Shown: piece after piece, positions 43,368 to 52,383 of the stretch
How the letters are laid out: the number at the start of each line of letters is the position of its first letter
Numbering within the stretch: the first letter of the stretch is position 1
Assembly: GCF_004102725.1 (NCBI RefSeq)
Contig: NZ_LHQS01000001.1
Coordinates: 415,327-479,326 of the forward strand
Source: Methanoculleus taiwanensis
GTDB taxonomy: Archaea; Halobacteriota; Methanomicrobia; Methanomicrobiales; Methanoculleaceae
Length of the DNA stretch: 64,000 bases
Direction: 5' to 3'
Notes under the pieces: model-generated
The model's input: only the letters and a program-made list of their open reading frames with translations
What the model was told of the DNA's origin: nothing
Database searches by the model: none
Program-made: the position numbers and the translations under genes

Positions 43368-46100
43368 ATGACGCCTGATCCCGATATCCGGACAGTCCAG
43401 AATGCGGTCGCATGGCACGCGACGGCAGGGGATGACGCCGTACGGAAACTCGACTCCTCGCTCGAGGGGCTTTCCGGTGACGAAGCAGCCGGGCGGATCA
43501 GAAAATACGGGAAAAACAGTCTCCCGGCACGCAAACCCCCCACGGCACTCCGGATATTTCTGGGGCAGTTCATAAACCCGTTGATAGCCATCCTGCTGGT
43601 TGCAGGCATCATCTCCATCCTCTTTGGGGATCTTGCCGATGCGTCGTTCATCTTCATCGTCGTCCTGGTCAATGCCTTCATCGGGACGTTTCAGGAGTGG
43701 AAGGCGGAGCAGAGTGCGGCAGCGCTGCAGGAGATGCTGAAGGTCTATGCCCGGACACGGAGAGCCGGGAGAGAAGAGACGATCCCGTCCGAAGACCTCG
43801 TTCCGGGCGATATCGTCATCCTCGAGTCGGGGAATCGCATCCCCGCCGATATCAGGCTGCTCCGGGCACAGAACCTGGCTGTCGACGAGTCTCTTCTGAC
43901 GGGAGAGTCGCAGGCGATCGTGAAGTCGGCAGAGACCGTTCCGACCGAGCTCCCGGTGAGCGACCGGACGAATATGCTGTATGCCGGGAGCACCGTGATG
44001 AGCGGCCGCGGCACGGGTATCGTCGTTGCGACGGGGACGGCCACGGAGATTGGGCATATCGCAGAGACGGTCTCTACTTCGGAGATGGGCAAACCGCCGC
44101 TCGTCATTCGGATGGAAGAATTCTCGAAGAGGATCAGCATCGCCGTTCTCGCGGCGGCGGGGCTCCTTGCCGTCATCATCCTCGGCCAGGGGATGCCGCC
44201 GGTCGAGGTGTTTTTCCTCGCCGTGGCGCTTGCGGTCGCAGCTATTCCAGAGGGGCTGCCGGTCGCGATGACGGTCGCTCTCTCGATCGCGACATCCAAG
44301 ATGGCGAAGCGAAATGTTATCGTCCGGTTTTTAGCCGCCGTTGAGAGTCTTGGTAGCTGCACCCTGATCGCGAGCGACAAGACGGGTACGCTCACCGTCA
44401 ATCAGCAGACGGCGAGGGTGGTTACGCTCCCCACCGGTGAAGGGTTCACCGTCTCAGGGGCTGGGTATGCGGGCGAAGGCGAGGTTTCCGACGGTGAAGG
44501 CGCCACTCCCGAAGGCTCCGACTGGAAGCGCCTCCTCGCCCTCGCCCGCACCTCGGCCATCTCCAACGAAGGCAGCCTCGTGCATGAGGACGGAGTGTGG
44601 GCGCATAAGGGGGACGCCATCGACGTGGCGTTCCTCGCCCTCGGCTACAAGCTCGGGCTTGATCCGGCCGCCCTCCGGCGGAGTGCCGATATCGTCGCCG
44701 AGGTGCCGTTCGAGTCGGAGCGGCGGTTTGCGGCGGCCTGGCATCGCGAAGGCGATGCGGTCAGGGTATCGGTCAAGGGTGCGGTGGAGGCCGTTCTCCC
44801 CCTCTGCACGACGATGGCCGGATATGAAGGCTCCGTTCCGATCGATCCCGATCTGGTCGGGAAAGAACTCGAGGAGATGACCGAACAGGGATACCGTACC
44901 CTCGCCGTTGCCTCCGGCCGTGCAAGGGAGCCTTTCGGCGAGGAGAACATCTCGTCCCTGGAACTTCTCGGGCTCGTCGGATTCATCGATCCTATCCGTC
45001 CCGACGTGCCGGAGGCGATCGCACGCTGTCATGCCGCAGGGGTGGATGTGGTTATGGTCACGGGCGACCACCCGGCGACCGCGTACGCCATTGCCCATGA
45101 GCTCGGAATTGCGGAGAGCCGTACCGATGTGGTTACGGGTGCGGATCTTGAGGAGGTGCAGCCTCCGACCCTGCCACAGTACATCGACCGCGTCACCCAT
45201 GCCAGGGTATTCGCCCGGGTGACGCCGCTCGAGAAACTCCGTATCGTCGAAGCATTCCGGTCTTCCGGAGCGTACGTCGCCGTAACGGGCGACGGGGTGA
45301 ACGACGCTCCGGCGCTCAGGACTGCTAATCTCGGCGTCGCCATGGGCTCCGGGACCGATGTCGCCAAGGATACGGCATCGCTGATCGTCACCGACGACGA
45401 CTTTTCCTCGATCGTGTCCGGGATAGAAGAGGGGCGCTACGCGTACGACAACGTCAGGAAAGTCACCTATCTCCTCGTCTCGGCCGGGTTTGCCGAAGTG
45501 GTGCTCTTCCTCCTCGCCCTCCTCGTTGGGCTGCCGCTCCCCCTCCTTGCGGTTCAGCTCCTCTGGCTGAACCTCGTAACGAACGGTATTCAGGGGGTTG
45601 CACTGGCGTTCGAGGCCGGGGAACCGGGTGCGATGTCACGCCCGCCGCGCCGGCCTGAAGAGGGGATCTTCAACGAGCTGATGATCAAAGAGACGATCCT
45701 CTCCGGGATGGTCATCGGCGTCGTCGCCCTCGGCACCTGGTTCTGGCTGCTCGAGAACGGGTGGGAGGTGGATGCGGCACGAAATCTTGTCGTCCTGCTC
45801 ATGGTGCTCCTCGAGAACTTCCATGTCTTCAACTGTCGGTCGGAGACCCGCTCGACCTTCAGGACCCCTCTCAGCAACAACTACTTCCTGATCATCGGGG
45901 TGATCGCCGCCCAGGGAGTGCATATCATTTCGCTGTACGTCCCCTTCCTCCAGGAGGTGCTCGGATTTGCGCCGGTCAGCCTTGTTGAATGGGGGACGCT
46001 CCTCCTACTTGCCTCGATTGTCGTGGTCGTGATGGAGATCTTCAAATTCACGAGAAGGCACCGCACGTCCCCGCCCTCCGCGGAAGCTGCGGCAGCGTAG
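43368..46100 (+). CDS. P-type ATPase, type II cation pump (IIA/IIB-like)
   Basis: 910 residues. An N-terminal cation-ATPase domain (SSLEGLSGDEAAGRIRKYGK) is followed by the actuator LLTGESQAIVKS, DKTGTLTVNQQTARVV (phosphorylated Asp about residue 338) and VTGDGVNDAPALRTANLGVA. TM4 has AAIPEGLPVAMTVALSIATS as in Ca-type pumps. TM6 reads LLWLNLVTNGIQGVALAFEA, with Asn where Ca-ATPases have the ligand Asp (NLVTDG). Ca2+ transport is therefore uncertain, and another cation is possible. It is a different subtype from the pump at 36276-38975. CATATAAT at 43329-43336 is a plausible TATA box giving a short leader. Confidence 0.92.
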   Translation: MTPDPDIRTVQNAVAWHATAGDDAVRKLDSSLEGLSGDEAAGRIRKYGKNSLPARKPPTALRIFLGQFINPLIAILLVAGIISILFGDLADASFIFIVVLVNAFIGTFQEWKAEQSAAALQEMLKVYARTRRAGREETIPSEDLVPGDIVILESGNRIPADIRLLRAQNLAVDESLLTGESQAIVKSAETVPTELPVSDRTNMLYAGSTVMSGRGTGIVVATGTATEIGHIAETVSTSEMGKPPLVIRMEEFSKRISIAVLAAAGLLAVIILGQGMPPVEVFFLAVALAVAAIPEGLPVAMTVALSIATSKMAKRNVIVRFLAAVESLGSCTLIASDKTGTLTVNQQTARVVTLPTGEGFTVSGAGYAGEGEVSDGEGATPEGSDWKRLLALARTSAISNEGSLVHEDGVWAHKGDAIDVAFLALGYKLGLDPAALRRSADIVAEVPFESERRFAAAWHREGDAVRVSVKGAVEAVLPLCTTMAGYEGSVPIDPDLVGKELEEMTEQGYRTLAVASGRAREPFGEENISSLELLGLVGFIDPIRPDVPEAIARCHAAGVDVVMVTGDHPATAYAIAHELGIAESRTDVVTGADLEEVQPPTLPQYIDRVTHARVFARVTPLEKLRIVEAFRSSGAYVAVTGDGVNDAPALRTANLGVAMGSGTDVAKDTASLIVTDDDFSSIVSGIEEGRYAYDNVRKVTYLLVSAGFAEVVLFLLALLVGLPLPLLAVQLLWLNLVTNGIQGVALAFEAGEPGAMSRPPRRPEEGIFNELMIKETILSGMVIGVVALGTWFWLLENGWEVDAARNLVVLLMVLLENFHVFNCRSETRSTFRTPLSNNYFLIIGVIAAQGVHIISLYVPFLQEVLGFAPVSLVEWGTLLLLASIVVVVMEIFKFTRRHRTSPPSAEAAAA

Positions 46101-46102
46101 GA

Positions 46103-48037
46103 TCAGTACCAGTACCGCGGGTAGGCCTCCCGGTATGGGAGGCCTACCTCACCGAGCGGCTCGGTGAGATCGGGAAGGCTGCTCATGACGATCCGCTTCT
46201 GCGAGACCGTGTAGAGGACACTATCCATGTAAAGCGACCGTTGCACGGCGTCGGGGGTGTTCCAGGCGTACGGTATATCGCTTCCGTTCTGCGTGACGGT
46301 GCCCCGGAGGGTGAACCCCGTGGACGGGTTCACGCCGTAGACGTAGACCCCCTGCCAGGTCTTCAGGCTGTAAGAGTCGTATCTCCCGCCGGTGTTGTTC
46401 ACCCGGCGCACCTCGCTGATCGGGATGACGAGGAGGTTCTTTGACTTCGCGAAGAGGAAGGCCTTGTGGTCGTGGAGCGCCTCGGAGTCGGTGCCTGCCT
46501 CGCCTATCTCAACCGAGTCGACAAGTTCCGGGTTGTTGACGTCCGAAACGTTGAAGAGAGCGAGCTTCACGCCGCCGACCGAGATGCCGCCCCAGTCGTT
46601 CTCACCGGTCTCTTTGCCGATGCCGATGATATGGTCTTCGTCGTACGGGTGGAGGTAATCCGAGTAGCCAGGGATCTTCAGTTCGCCGAGAATGCCCGGA
46701 TTCTCCGGCTCTTCAAGGTCGATGACGAAGAGGGGGTCGACCCGCTTGAATGTCACCATGTAGAGCCGGTCATCGACGAAGCGCGTCGCATAGATCCGTT
46801 CCCCGGGAGCGATATTCCCGAGTTCGCCGACGGTCTCCATGCCTTCGTCGAGAACGGAGACGGTGCTGTACTGGTAGGAGCCCCGGTCGGTCCACCCCTC
46901 GACCGTGGTCGCCACCCGGAGGTATCCGTCGTACTCGTCCATCGAGAACTGGTTTAAGAGATGGCCGGGCACCTCGCCCATGCCCTCGTACTCGATCGCC
47001 CCGTCTCCGACGGCGAACCGGTAGACGACCGTTCCTTCGGGCTCGTCGTCCGGCGGCAGAATGTCGTCTACGGGGACGCTTCTATAGGCTGGTTCTGTCG
47101 GCTTTGGGTAGCTCAGGTAGATGTTCTTCTGCGAGGCGTAGAGCGTGCTGCCGTACCCGAGGAGGAATGTCTCGGCATCCGGCGTATCGCCGCTGTCCAT
47201 CGCGAAGGAACTGATGGTGTGGTAGGTGTAGGTATTCCATGGGATATCCGGGTAGTAGACGTCAGGGAGGAAGGTGCTGCCGTTCTCCGTCGTGACCTCC
47301 GGGAGGAGCGGTTCGCCGCCGTACCAGGGCACGTACTCGCTCGTGATCAGGTAGACGGTGCTGCCGATCATTCGCGCACCGGAGTACGAGCCGGTGAATG
47401 CGACCTCGCGGAGCTCTTCGGGCTCTGTCCTGTCCCGGACGGAGTAGACGTGCGCATGGGTCACCTCCCGCGTGACCGGGACGGGGGCGACGCTCCGTTC
47501 CGGCGTGACCATGATCTCGTCCCGCTGCGACGCGATGATCACCAGGCGGTCGCCGTCGAGGAAGAGCTCCTGTGGCCGGCCGTCGATGCGGGTCTCGGAT
47601 ACTACCCCTGCATCCTTCGCAGGATAGGCGTCCACGATCACGAGCGTATCACCGGTAATTACGTATATGTACTTCCCGTCGTTCTTGATGAAGTCCGGCT
47701 CGTCCACCCCTGCCACCTGGATATTGGTCGTGGAGTAGTCGCCTGCCCCGGTGCCCGGTGCGGCCGCGGGCGCTCCTGTCGAGGCCGGTACCGGCGCCCC
47801 GGTCGTCGTTTCATCGCGGGCAGCCCCGTCCGGCACCCCGGTGTACTGGCCTCCGCCGGGGCGACTACCCGTCGCATGTTCTTTGAGGTAGTCACGGAGT
47901 TCCTCGGGCGATGAAAATTTCTTCAGCTCGCCGAGCGTTTCCTGACCCGATGCCTCCGTAACCAGTGCGCTTCCGATGATCGCCGCGACCACCAGAATCC
48001 CGATGGCAATAACCAGCCTTTCCCGTTGTCCCGCCAT
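46103..48037 (-). CDS. Secreted beta-propeller protein
   Basis: About 644 residues. An N-terminal signal or anchor (LVIAIGILVVAAIIGSALVT) is followed by a low-complexity Gly/Ala/Thr linker (about 70-110) and then a large beta-propeller domain beginning TNIQVAGVDEPDFIKNDGKY, the signature of the PF09826 propeller family of archaea. Repeated strands such as RIYATRFVDDRLYMVTFKRV and GVKLALFNVSDVNNPELVDS mark blades. It probably works outside the membrane. The ATG at 48037 has GAGGTG six bases upstream; the GTG three codons earlier lies inside that site. Confidence 0.88.
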   Translation of the reverse strand: MAGQRERLVIAIGILVVAAIIGSALVTEASGQETLGELKKFSSPEELRDYLKEHATGSRPGGGQYTGVPDGAARDETTTGAPVPASTGAPAAAPGTGAGDYSTTNIQVAGVDEPDFIKNDGKYIYVITGDTLVIVDAYPAKDAGVVSETRIDGRPQELFLDGDRLVIIASQRDEIMVTPERSVAPVPVTREVTHAHVYSVRDRTEPEELREVAFTGSYSGARMIGSTVYLITSEYVPWYGGEPLLPEVTTENGSTFLPDVYYPDIPWNTYTYHTISSFAMDSGDTPDAETFLLGYGSTLYASQKNIYLSYPKPTEPAYRSVPVDDILPPDDEPEGTVVYRFAVGDGAIEYEGMGEVPGHLLNQFSMDEYDGYLRVATTVEGWTDRGSYQYSTVSVLDEGMETVGELGNIAPGERIYATRFVDDRLYMVTFKRVDPLFVIDLEEPENPGILGELKIPGYSDYLHPYDEDHIIGIGKETGENDWGGISVGGVKLALFNVSDVNNPELVDSVEIGEAGTDSEALHDHKAFLFAKSKNLLVIPISEVRRVNNTGGRYDSYSLKTWQGVYVYGVNPSTGFTLRGTVTQNGSDIPYAWNTPDAVQRSLYMDSVLYTVSQKRIVMSSLPDLTEPLGEVGLPYREAYPRYWY

Positions 48038-48140
48038 GTGCTCCACCTCAATCCGGTGAGAGGGAGATTGGCATACGGGATTATCTCATTTGCGTAAGCT
48101 CCGATTTTTTTCGTAGTATTCGCTGCCTGCCGCCGCAGAA

Positions 48141-48163
48141 AAGGAGTTTTTCTCTCCTTCCCG
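48141..48163 (-). terminator. Hairpin terminator downstream of the exchanger gene
   Basis: AAGGAG and CTCCTT (48141-48146 and 48154-48159) form a 6-bp stem around a 7-nt A-rich loop on the minus strand, and the T-rich end runs into TTCT. It lies about 22 nt after the stop of the exchanger gene. Confidence 0.4.
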
Positions 48164-48180
48164 GTGAACCCGTTATCCGT

Positions 48181-49104
48181 TCAGGCGGCAAAAAGCCAGG
48201 CGATGTAGGTGACGTACCCGGCGAGGAGCACCAGCGACCAGGCACGGATCGTGCGTCGCGACCCGAGGATCAGCGGGAGGATACCTGCCGAAAAGAGGAT
48301 GACGATGAGGACGTCCGTGAACGACCCGACGGCTATCGGGGTTACGAGCGCGCTCAGGCCGAGGACGAGGAGAAGGTTGAAGATATTGCTCCCGAGGATA
48401 TTCCCGACCGAGATCGCTCCCTGGTTCCGCACGGCGGCGATGAGCGAGGTGGCGAGTTCGGGGAGCGACGTGCCGAAAGCAACCATACTCATGCCGACCA
48501 CGAACGCGGGGATGCCGAACGCAGCGGCGATATCGAGCGCCCCCATCAGCACGAGCTGCGACCCGATGACGACGGCGGCGAGCCCGAGAGCGATGAAGAG
48601 GATATCTCTCTTCCCGTGTGTCTCGATCGCTTCGCCTTCTTCCTCTTTTCGCTCCCTCCAGAGGATGACGAGAGTGCCTGCAAAGACGGCGAGGAGCACG
48701 AGGGCGCTGAGTGCATCCAGAACACCCCGGAGCGCGAGAACGGCGAAGACAACGGTCGCGATGAGCATAAGCCCGGTATGCCTGATGAGGCCTGCACGCG
48801 ACTGCGGGGTCGCCAGCATCATCTCGGGTTTGATGAGCGTGCAGAGCGCGAGCACCAGCGCGATATTCGCGACGTTGCTCCCGAGAACGTTGCCGAGGGC
48901 GATTGCGCCGTTCCCGGTGGCTGCGGCGTTGAAACTCACCACGAGCTCAGGCAGTGAGGTGCCGAAGGCGATGATGGTAAACCCGATCAACGCCGGCGAT
49001 ACACGGTGGCGAATGGCAAGGCCGCCGCCCCCGGCGACGAAGGCGTCGGCTCCCTTGACCAGGAGTGCAAGGCCGATACAGAAGATGATGACGGTTACTA
49101 TCAT
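48181..49104 (-). CDS. Calcium/sodium antiporter of the CaCA family (YrbG-like)
   Basis: 307 residues with ten predicted membrane spans arranged as two inverted halves. Each half has an alpha-repeat with acidic ligand: IAFGTSLPELVVSFNAAATG then ALGNVLGSNVANIALVLAL, and VAFGTSLPELATSLIAAVRN then SVGNILGSNIFNLLLVLGL. A charged cytoplasmic loop (RERKEEEGEAIETHGKRD) separates the halves. It exchanges Ca2+ for Na+ or H+ in relatives. The order of ligands is canonical, so activity is likely. Confidence 0.93.
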   Translation of the reverse strand: MIVTVIIFCIGLALLVKGADAFVAGGGGLAIRHRVSPALIGFTIIAFGTSLPELVVSFNAAATGNGAIALGNVLGSNVANIALVLALCTLIKPEMMLATPQSRAGLIRHTGLMLIATVVFAVLALRGVLDALSALVLLAVFAGTLVILWRERKEEEGEAIETHGKRDILFIALGLAAVVIGSQLVLMGALDIAAAFGIPAFVVGMSMVAFGTSLPELATSLIAAVRNQGAISVGNILGSNIFNLLLVLGLSALVTPIAVGSFTDVLIVILFSAGILPLILGSRRTIRAWSLVLLAGYVTYIAWLFAA

Positions 49105-49299
49105 AGCATTATCCGGAATGTCGGAGGAGCGTGGGGGCGGGTGCGACTAATATGTTGTGAAATTCTCCGCATGCACGCCGGTGCCCGGGTTTGGGTCGGT
49201 TCTTTGGGCAGCGCCGTGCCCGCTCTCCAAAAGGCCGGGTCACCGGGTGCCCGATCGGGAGATACCTTTTTATGAGGCGGCTGCCTCATCCCGGTCATC

Positions 49300-50079
49300 A
49301 TGGTGTATCGCAGGAACCTTCAGGTTATCCCGGGAGCGGGGCGGTCATTTATGGACCAGACGAGGTACGAGTATCTCTCTCCCTCAGATCAGACCCGGGG
49401 GCATCCGCCGCCGCCGCTCGAAAAACCCTACGGCCGGGAACGGGAAACGATCGCTCTCCCGCCGGTCGAATCTCTCCCCGCTCCGGCTATCACCCTCCGC
49501 GATGCCGTAGCCCGGCGGGAGAGCGTCAGGTCGTACGCGGAGCAGCCGATGACCCTTGAAGAACTTGCCTTTCTCCTCTGGGCAACGCAGGGGGTTCGCC
49601 GGGTCGTCCGGGGCTACTATACCCTCCGGATGGTTCCCTCCGCTGGTGCACGGCATGCCTTTGAGACCTACCTGTTGATCAACCGCGTGGAGGGCGTCAG
49701 GAGCGGTCTTTACCGGTATCTTGCCCTCGAACACCGGCTCGTCGAGGAGACGGCCGAAGCCGGGGTCGCCGAGCGGGTCGCGGAGGCCTGTTTCAATCAG
49801 CCGCAGATCACGGCGAGCGCCGTCACGTTCATCTGGACGGCAGTCCCGTACCGGATGATCTGGCGTTACGGTGAGCGGGGCTACCGCTACCTGCATCTCG
49901 ATGCCGGGCATGTCTGCCAGAACCTCTACCTTGCCGGGGAGGCCGTCGGCTGTGGCACCTGTGCTATCGCGGCGTTCCGCGACGAGATGCTCAATGAGAT
50001 TCTCGGTATCGACGGTGAAGAGCAGTTCGCCATCTACTGTGCCACCGTGGGAAAGCATACGGCGGGAGCGCCGGAGTGA
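49300..50079 (+). CDS. SagB/ThcOx-type nitroreductase-fold oxidoreductase
   Basis: 259 residues. The FMN-binding nitroreductase fold is marked by RRESVRSYAEQPMTLEELAF (about 73-92), MVPSAGARHAFETYLLINRV and YLHLDAGHVCQNLYLAGEAV. The N-terminal segment (SPSDQTRGHPPPPLEKPYG) is typical of stand-alone SagB-like proteins that are not tied to azole peptide clusters; no cyclodehydratase gene is nearby. The substrate is unknown. TACCTTTTTATG at 49265-49276 is a likely TATA box, with initiation near 49296 and a leader of only a few bases. Confidence 0.88.
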   Translation: MVYRRNLQVIPGAGRSFMDQTRYEYLSPSDQTRGHPPPPLEKPYGRERETIALPPVESLPAPAITLRDAVARRESVRSYAEQPMTLEELAFLLWATQGVRRVVRGYYTLRMVPSAGARHAFETYLLINRVEGVRSGLYRYLALEHRLVEETAEAGVAERVAEACFNQPQITASAVTFIWTAVPYRMIWRYGERGYRYLHLDAGHVCQNLYLAGEAVGCGTCAIAAFRDEMLNEILGIDGEEQFAIYCATVGKHTAGAPE

Positions 50080-50131
50080 TTCCGGGAGGGTTTAATCCTC
50101 CGCCGCCGGAATCCTGATCTGAGGCTTTCTC

Positions 50132-50788
50132 ATGGGAATATACACCATCCTGCACAGCGCCGTGAGTATCGACGGGCGGCTCGACTGGTTTTCGGCTGAT
50201 ATCGGACTGTACTACGAATGCGCAGCGCACTGGCAGGTCGATGCCGTCCTCGCCGGGAGCGAGACGATGCTCGCGGCAGAAGTTCTCTTCCCCGAGTCGC
50301 CGGTGGAAGAGGGGGGTGATGTTCCGCCAGCCGATCTGCCCCTGCTCGTCGTTCCGGACAGCAAGGGGAGGATCGCTGCATGGGACCGGTGGCGGCGGGC
50401 TCCCTACTGGCGGGATATCGTCGTCCTTTGTTCTGATGCCACGCCGCGTGCATACCTGGAGTGCCTCGAGCGGGCGGGGATCGACTGCATCGTTGCCGGA
50501 GCCGATCGCGTCGACCTCCGGGCGGCGCTCGGGGAGCTTGAGAGGAGGTACGGTGTGACCACTCTCCGCGTCGATAGTGGGGGTACTCTGAGCGGCGTTC
50601 TTCTCCGTGAGGGGCTCGTCGACGAGGTCAGCCTGCTCGTGCATCCGGCACTCGTTGGGGGCATATCACCACGCTCCTTCTTCCGCGCACCCGATCCGGT
50701 CTCGCCTGATGCGGTTATCCCCTGCAGATTGGCGCATGTCGGGCAGTTGCGTGGCGATATCGTCTGGCTGCGCTACACCGTAGGGTGA
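50132..50788 (+). CDS. RibD C-terminal-domain (dihydrofolate reductase-like) reductase
   Basis: 218 residues. The start YTILHSAVSIDGRLDWFSAD matches the N-terminal strand of RibD-C proteins (usually VNVAMSLDGK). VDSGGTLSGVLLREGLVDEV corresponds to the substrate-loop GGxL..LL.EGLVDE, and a VLAGSETMLA segment covers the nucleotide site. Archaeal members reduce the diaminopyrimidine intermediate of riboflavin and F420 deazaflavin synthesis, but the sequence is divergent from that enzyme and may act on another pterin-like substrate. Confidence 0.82.
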   Translation: MGIYTILHSAVSIDGRLDWFSADIGLYYECAAHWQVDAVLAGSETMLAAEVLFPESPVEEGGDVPPADLPLLVVPDSKGRIAAWDRWRRAPYWRDIVVLCSDATPRAYLECLERAGIDCIVAGADRVDLRAALGELERRYGVTTLRVDSGGTLSGVLLREGLVDEVSLLVHPALVGGISPRSFFRAPDPVSPDAVIPCRLAHVGQLRGDIVWLRYTVG

Positions 50789-50987
50789 TCCCGCCGTCCG
50801 GGAGAAGAAACTATCAGGTCTCCGGAGCGACGGTTAGAGAGGACACTCTCCTTCTGGGAGTGGGTCGCACCGGAGGTGAAGCGCTATCGGACACGGATCG
50901 ATCGATGCAAGGATAGACGAGCTCGAAGAAGAGCTCCGGGGTGTCATCGGCTACCCGGACGACGAGTTTACCGGTGTTATACGGGAC

Positions 50988-51596
50988 GTGGGGTTTGCCT
51001 GCGACTGCTGCGGGAGGTGCTGCACGCGGGAGTATAACGATCACGTGTTCCTCCTCGATGCCGACGCAGAAAGGATCAGGGCGATCGATCCCGGCGCCCT
51101 CGTGCCTGCTCCCTACTTTGAGTTCTGCGACCAGAACGGCCGATTCTATGTCTCCGGGTTCGCTCTCCGGACAGATGCCGATGGTTCGTGCGTCTTCCTC
51201 TCCGGCGGCCGCTGCAGGATATACGGTGACCGCCCCGCCATCTGCAGCGTCTACCCGTATATGCTCCATCGCGAGGAAGGCGAAGATGGTATCGTCGACT
51301 GGCGGCAGATCAGCGGACTTGACGAACATGGATGCTACCATACGGCGATCGACGACGCTGAGTGCGCCCGGATACTCCGGGAGACGAAGGAGTACGAGAT
51401 TGCGTTCCTCACCCAGGAGATCCGCTTCCTCGAAGCGGTACGGAAACTCTTTGCGGAGAGGGGTCTCCGGCACGTCAGAAGAACTTACGATATGCAGATG
51501 CAGCGCCTCCGGAAGGGCGGGGAGGCGGAGGTCTCTGTCTTCTCCGGTGGTTCCTTCGAGACGGTACGGATAACCGCCGCCGACTGCAGGTTCTAA
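50988..51596 (+). CDS. YkgJ-type cysteine-cluster protein (zinc/iron chelating)
   Basis: At least 202 residues. FACDCCGRCCTREYNDHVFL (four Cys), DGSCVFLSGGRCRIYGDRPA and ICSVYPYMLHRE form the YkgJ Cys pattern (C-x2-C-x3-C ... C-x-IY-x-RP-x-C-x-x-YP). Its role is unknown; metal or Fe-S binding is likely. The start is doubtful. GTG at 50988 lacks a ribosome-binding site. The frame continues upstream to a TGA at 50877 with protein-like sequence (ARIDELEEELRGVIGYPDDE). A perfect GGAGGTGA (50872-50879) precedes an ATC codon at 50886, with no ATG, GTG or TTG available. Confidence 0.85.
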   Translation: MGFACDCCGRCCTREYNDHVFLLDADAERIRAIDPGALVPAPYFEFCDQNGRFYVSGFALRTDADGSCVFLSGGRCRIYGDRPAICSVYPYMLHREEGEDGIVDWRQISGLDEHGCYHTAIDDAECARILRETKEYEIAFLTQEIRFLEAVRKLFAERGLRHVRRTYDMQMQRLRKGGEAEVSVFSGGSFETVRITAADCRF

Positions 51597-51723
51597 CCCG
51601 GGTGTGGAATATACAGGGCTATTTATCCAAAAAACTCTTTTAAAACTGGTTAATTTTACTTTAAACCTCTGAGAAGAACCTGAAACGGATATACTTAAGT
51701 CTCATCTGGCAAAATGGTAAATA

Positions 51724-52302
51724 ATGTCTCAGAATGATCTGGATTCCCCTTCGATGGCCCCGGCATGGTTGTCGTTTCTGATCCGGGGCATTATTGCCGT
51801 TCTCTTCGGGCTTGTCGCCTTTATCTGGTCGGGCTTTGTGCTCGAGGTACTCGTGTACTTCTTCGGGTTCTTCGTGATCATCAACGCCGTCGTCACGCTC
51901 GTTATGGGCGCATCGTCGGAGCACCCGCCGACTCCGCGGTGGCTTCTGCTGCTGGTCGGTATTCTCGGGCTCGGCTTAGGCATTCTCGCGCTGCTCTCGC
52001 CGATGGTGGTGGTGGTGGCGTTCCTGTACCTGATCGCCGCGTGGGCGCTCGTCGCGGCCCTTGGAGATTTCATCCTGGCGGTATCTGTCGCCGGTGACTG
52101 GGCGAGCAGGATCCTCCTCGTGATCTCGGGTATTCTCGGTATTATCTTCGCCCTGATCATCATCTTCGTCCCGCTGCTCGCAGAGCTCGTGCTCGTGCAG
52201 GTGCTCGGCATCTACGCAATCGCCTTCGGCGTCATCGGGATCATTCACGGCCTCTCGCTGCGCGGGCAGGCGGATGCCGCTGCCGGTCGGCCCGCGGCGT
52301 GA
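51724..52302 (+). CDS. HdeD/DUF308-family membrane protein
   Basis: 192 residues with six membrane spans in three pairs: SFLIRGIIAVLFGLVAFIWS, LLLLVGILGLGLGILALLSP and SRILLVISGILGIIFALIII. Pro-containing loops separate the pairs, as in HdeD-like proteins. Bacterial HdeD is linked to acid stress; the archaeal role is unknown. ATATACTTA at 51690-51698 places initiation at about 51720, so the message is probably leaderless; no ribosome-binding site precedes the ATG. Confidence 0.88.
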   Translation: MSQNDLDSPSMAPAWLSFLIRGIIAVLFGLVAFIWSGFVLEVLVYFFGFFVIINAVVTLVMGASSEHPPTPRWLLLLVGILGLGLGILALLSPMVVVVAFLYLIAAWALVAALGDFILAVSVAGDWASRILLVISGILGIIFALIIIFVPLLAELVLVQVLGIYAIAFGVIGIIHGLSLRGQADAAAGRPAA

Positions 52303-52383
52303 GTCTGTACGGCTCGTTTCCTTCCTGATCGGTAATACCCACACCCTTTTTTACCCGGCCATCCTGTTCCGGATGACCTGACT

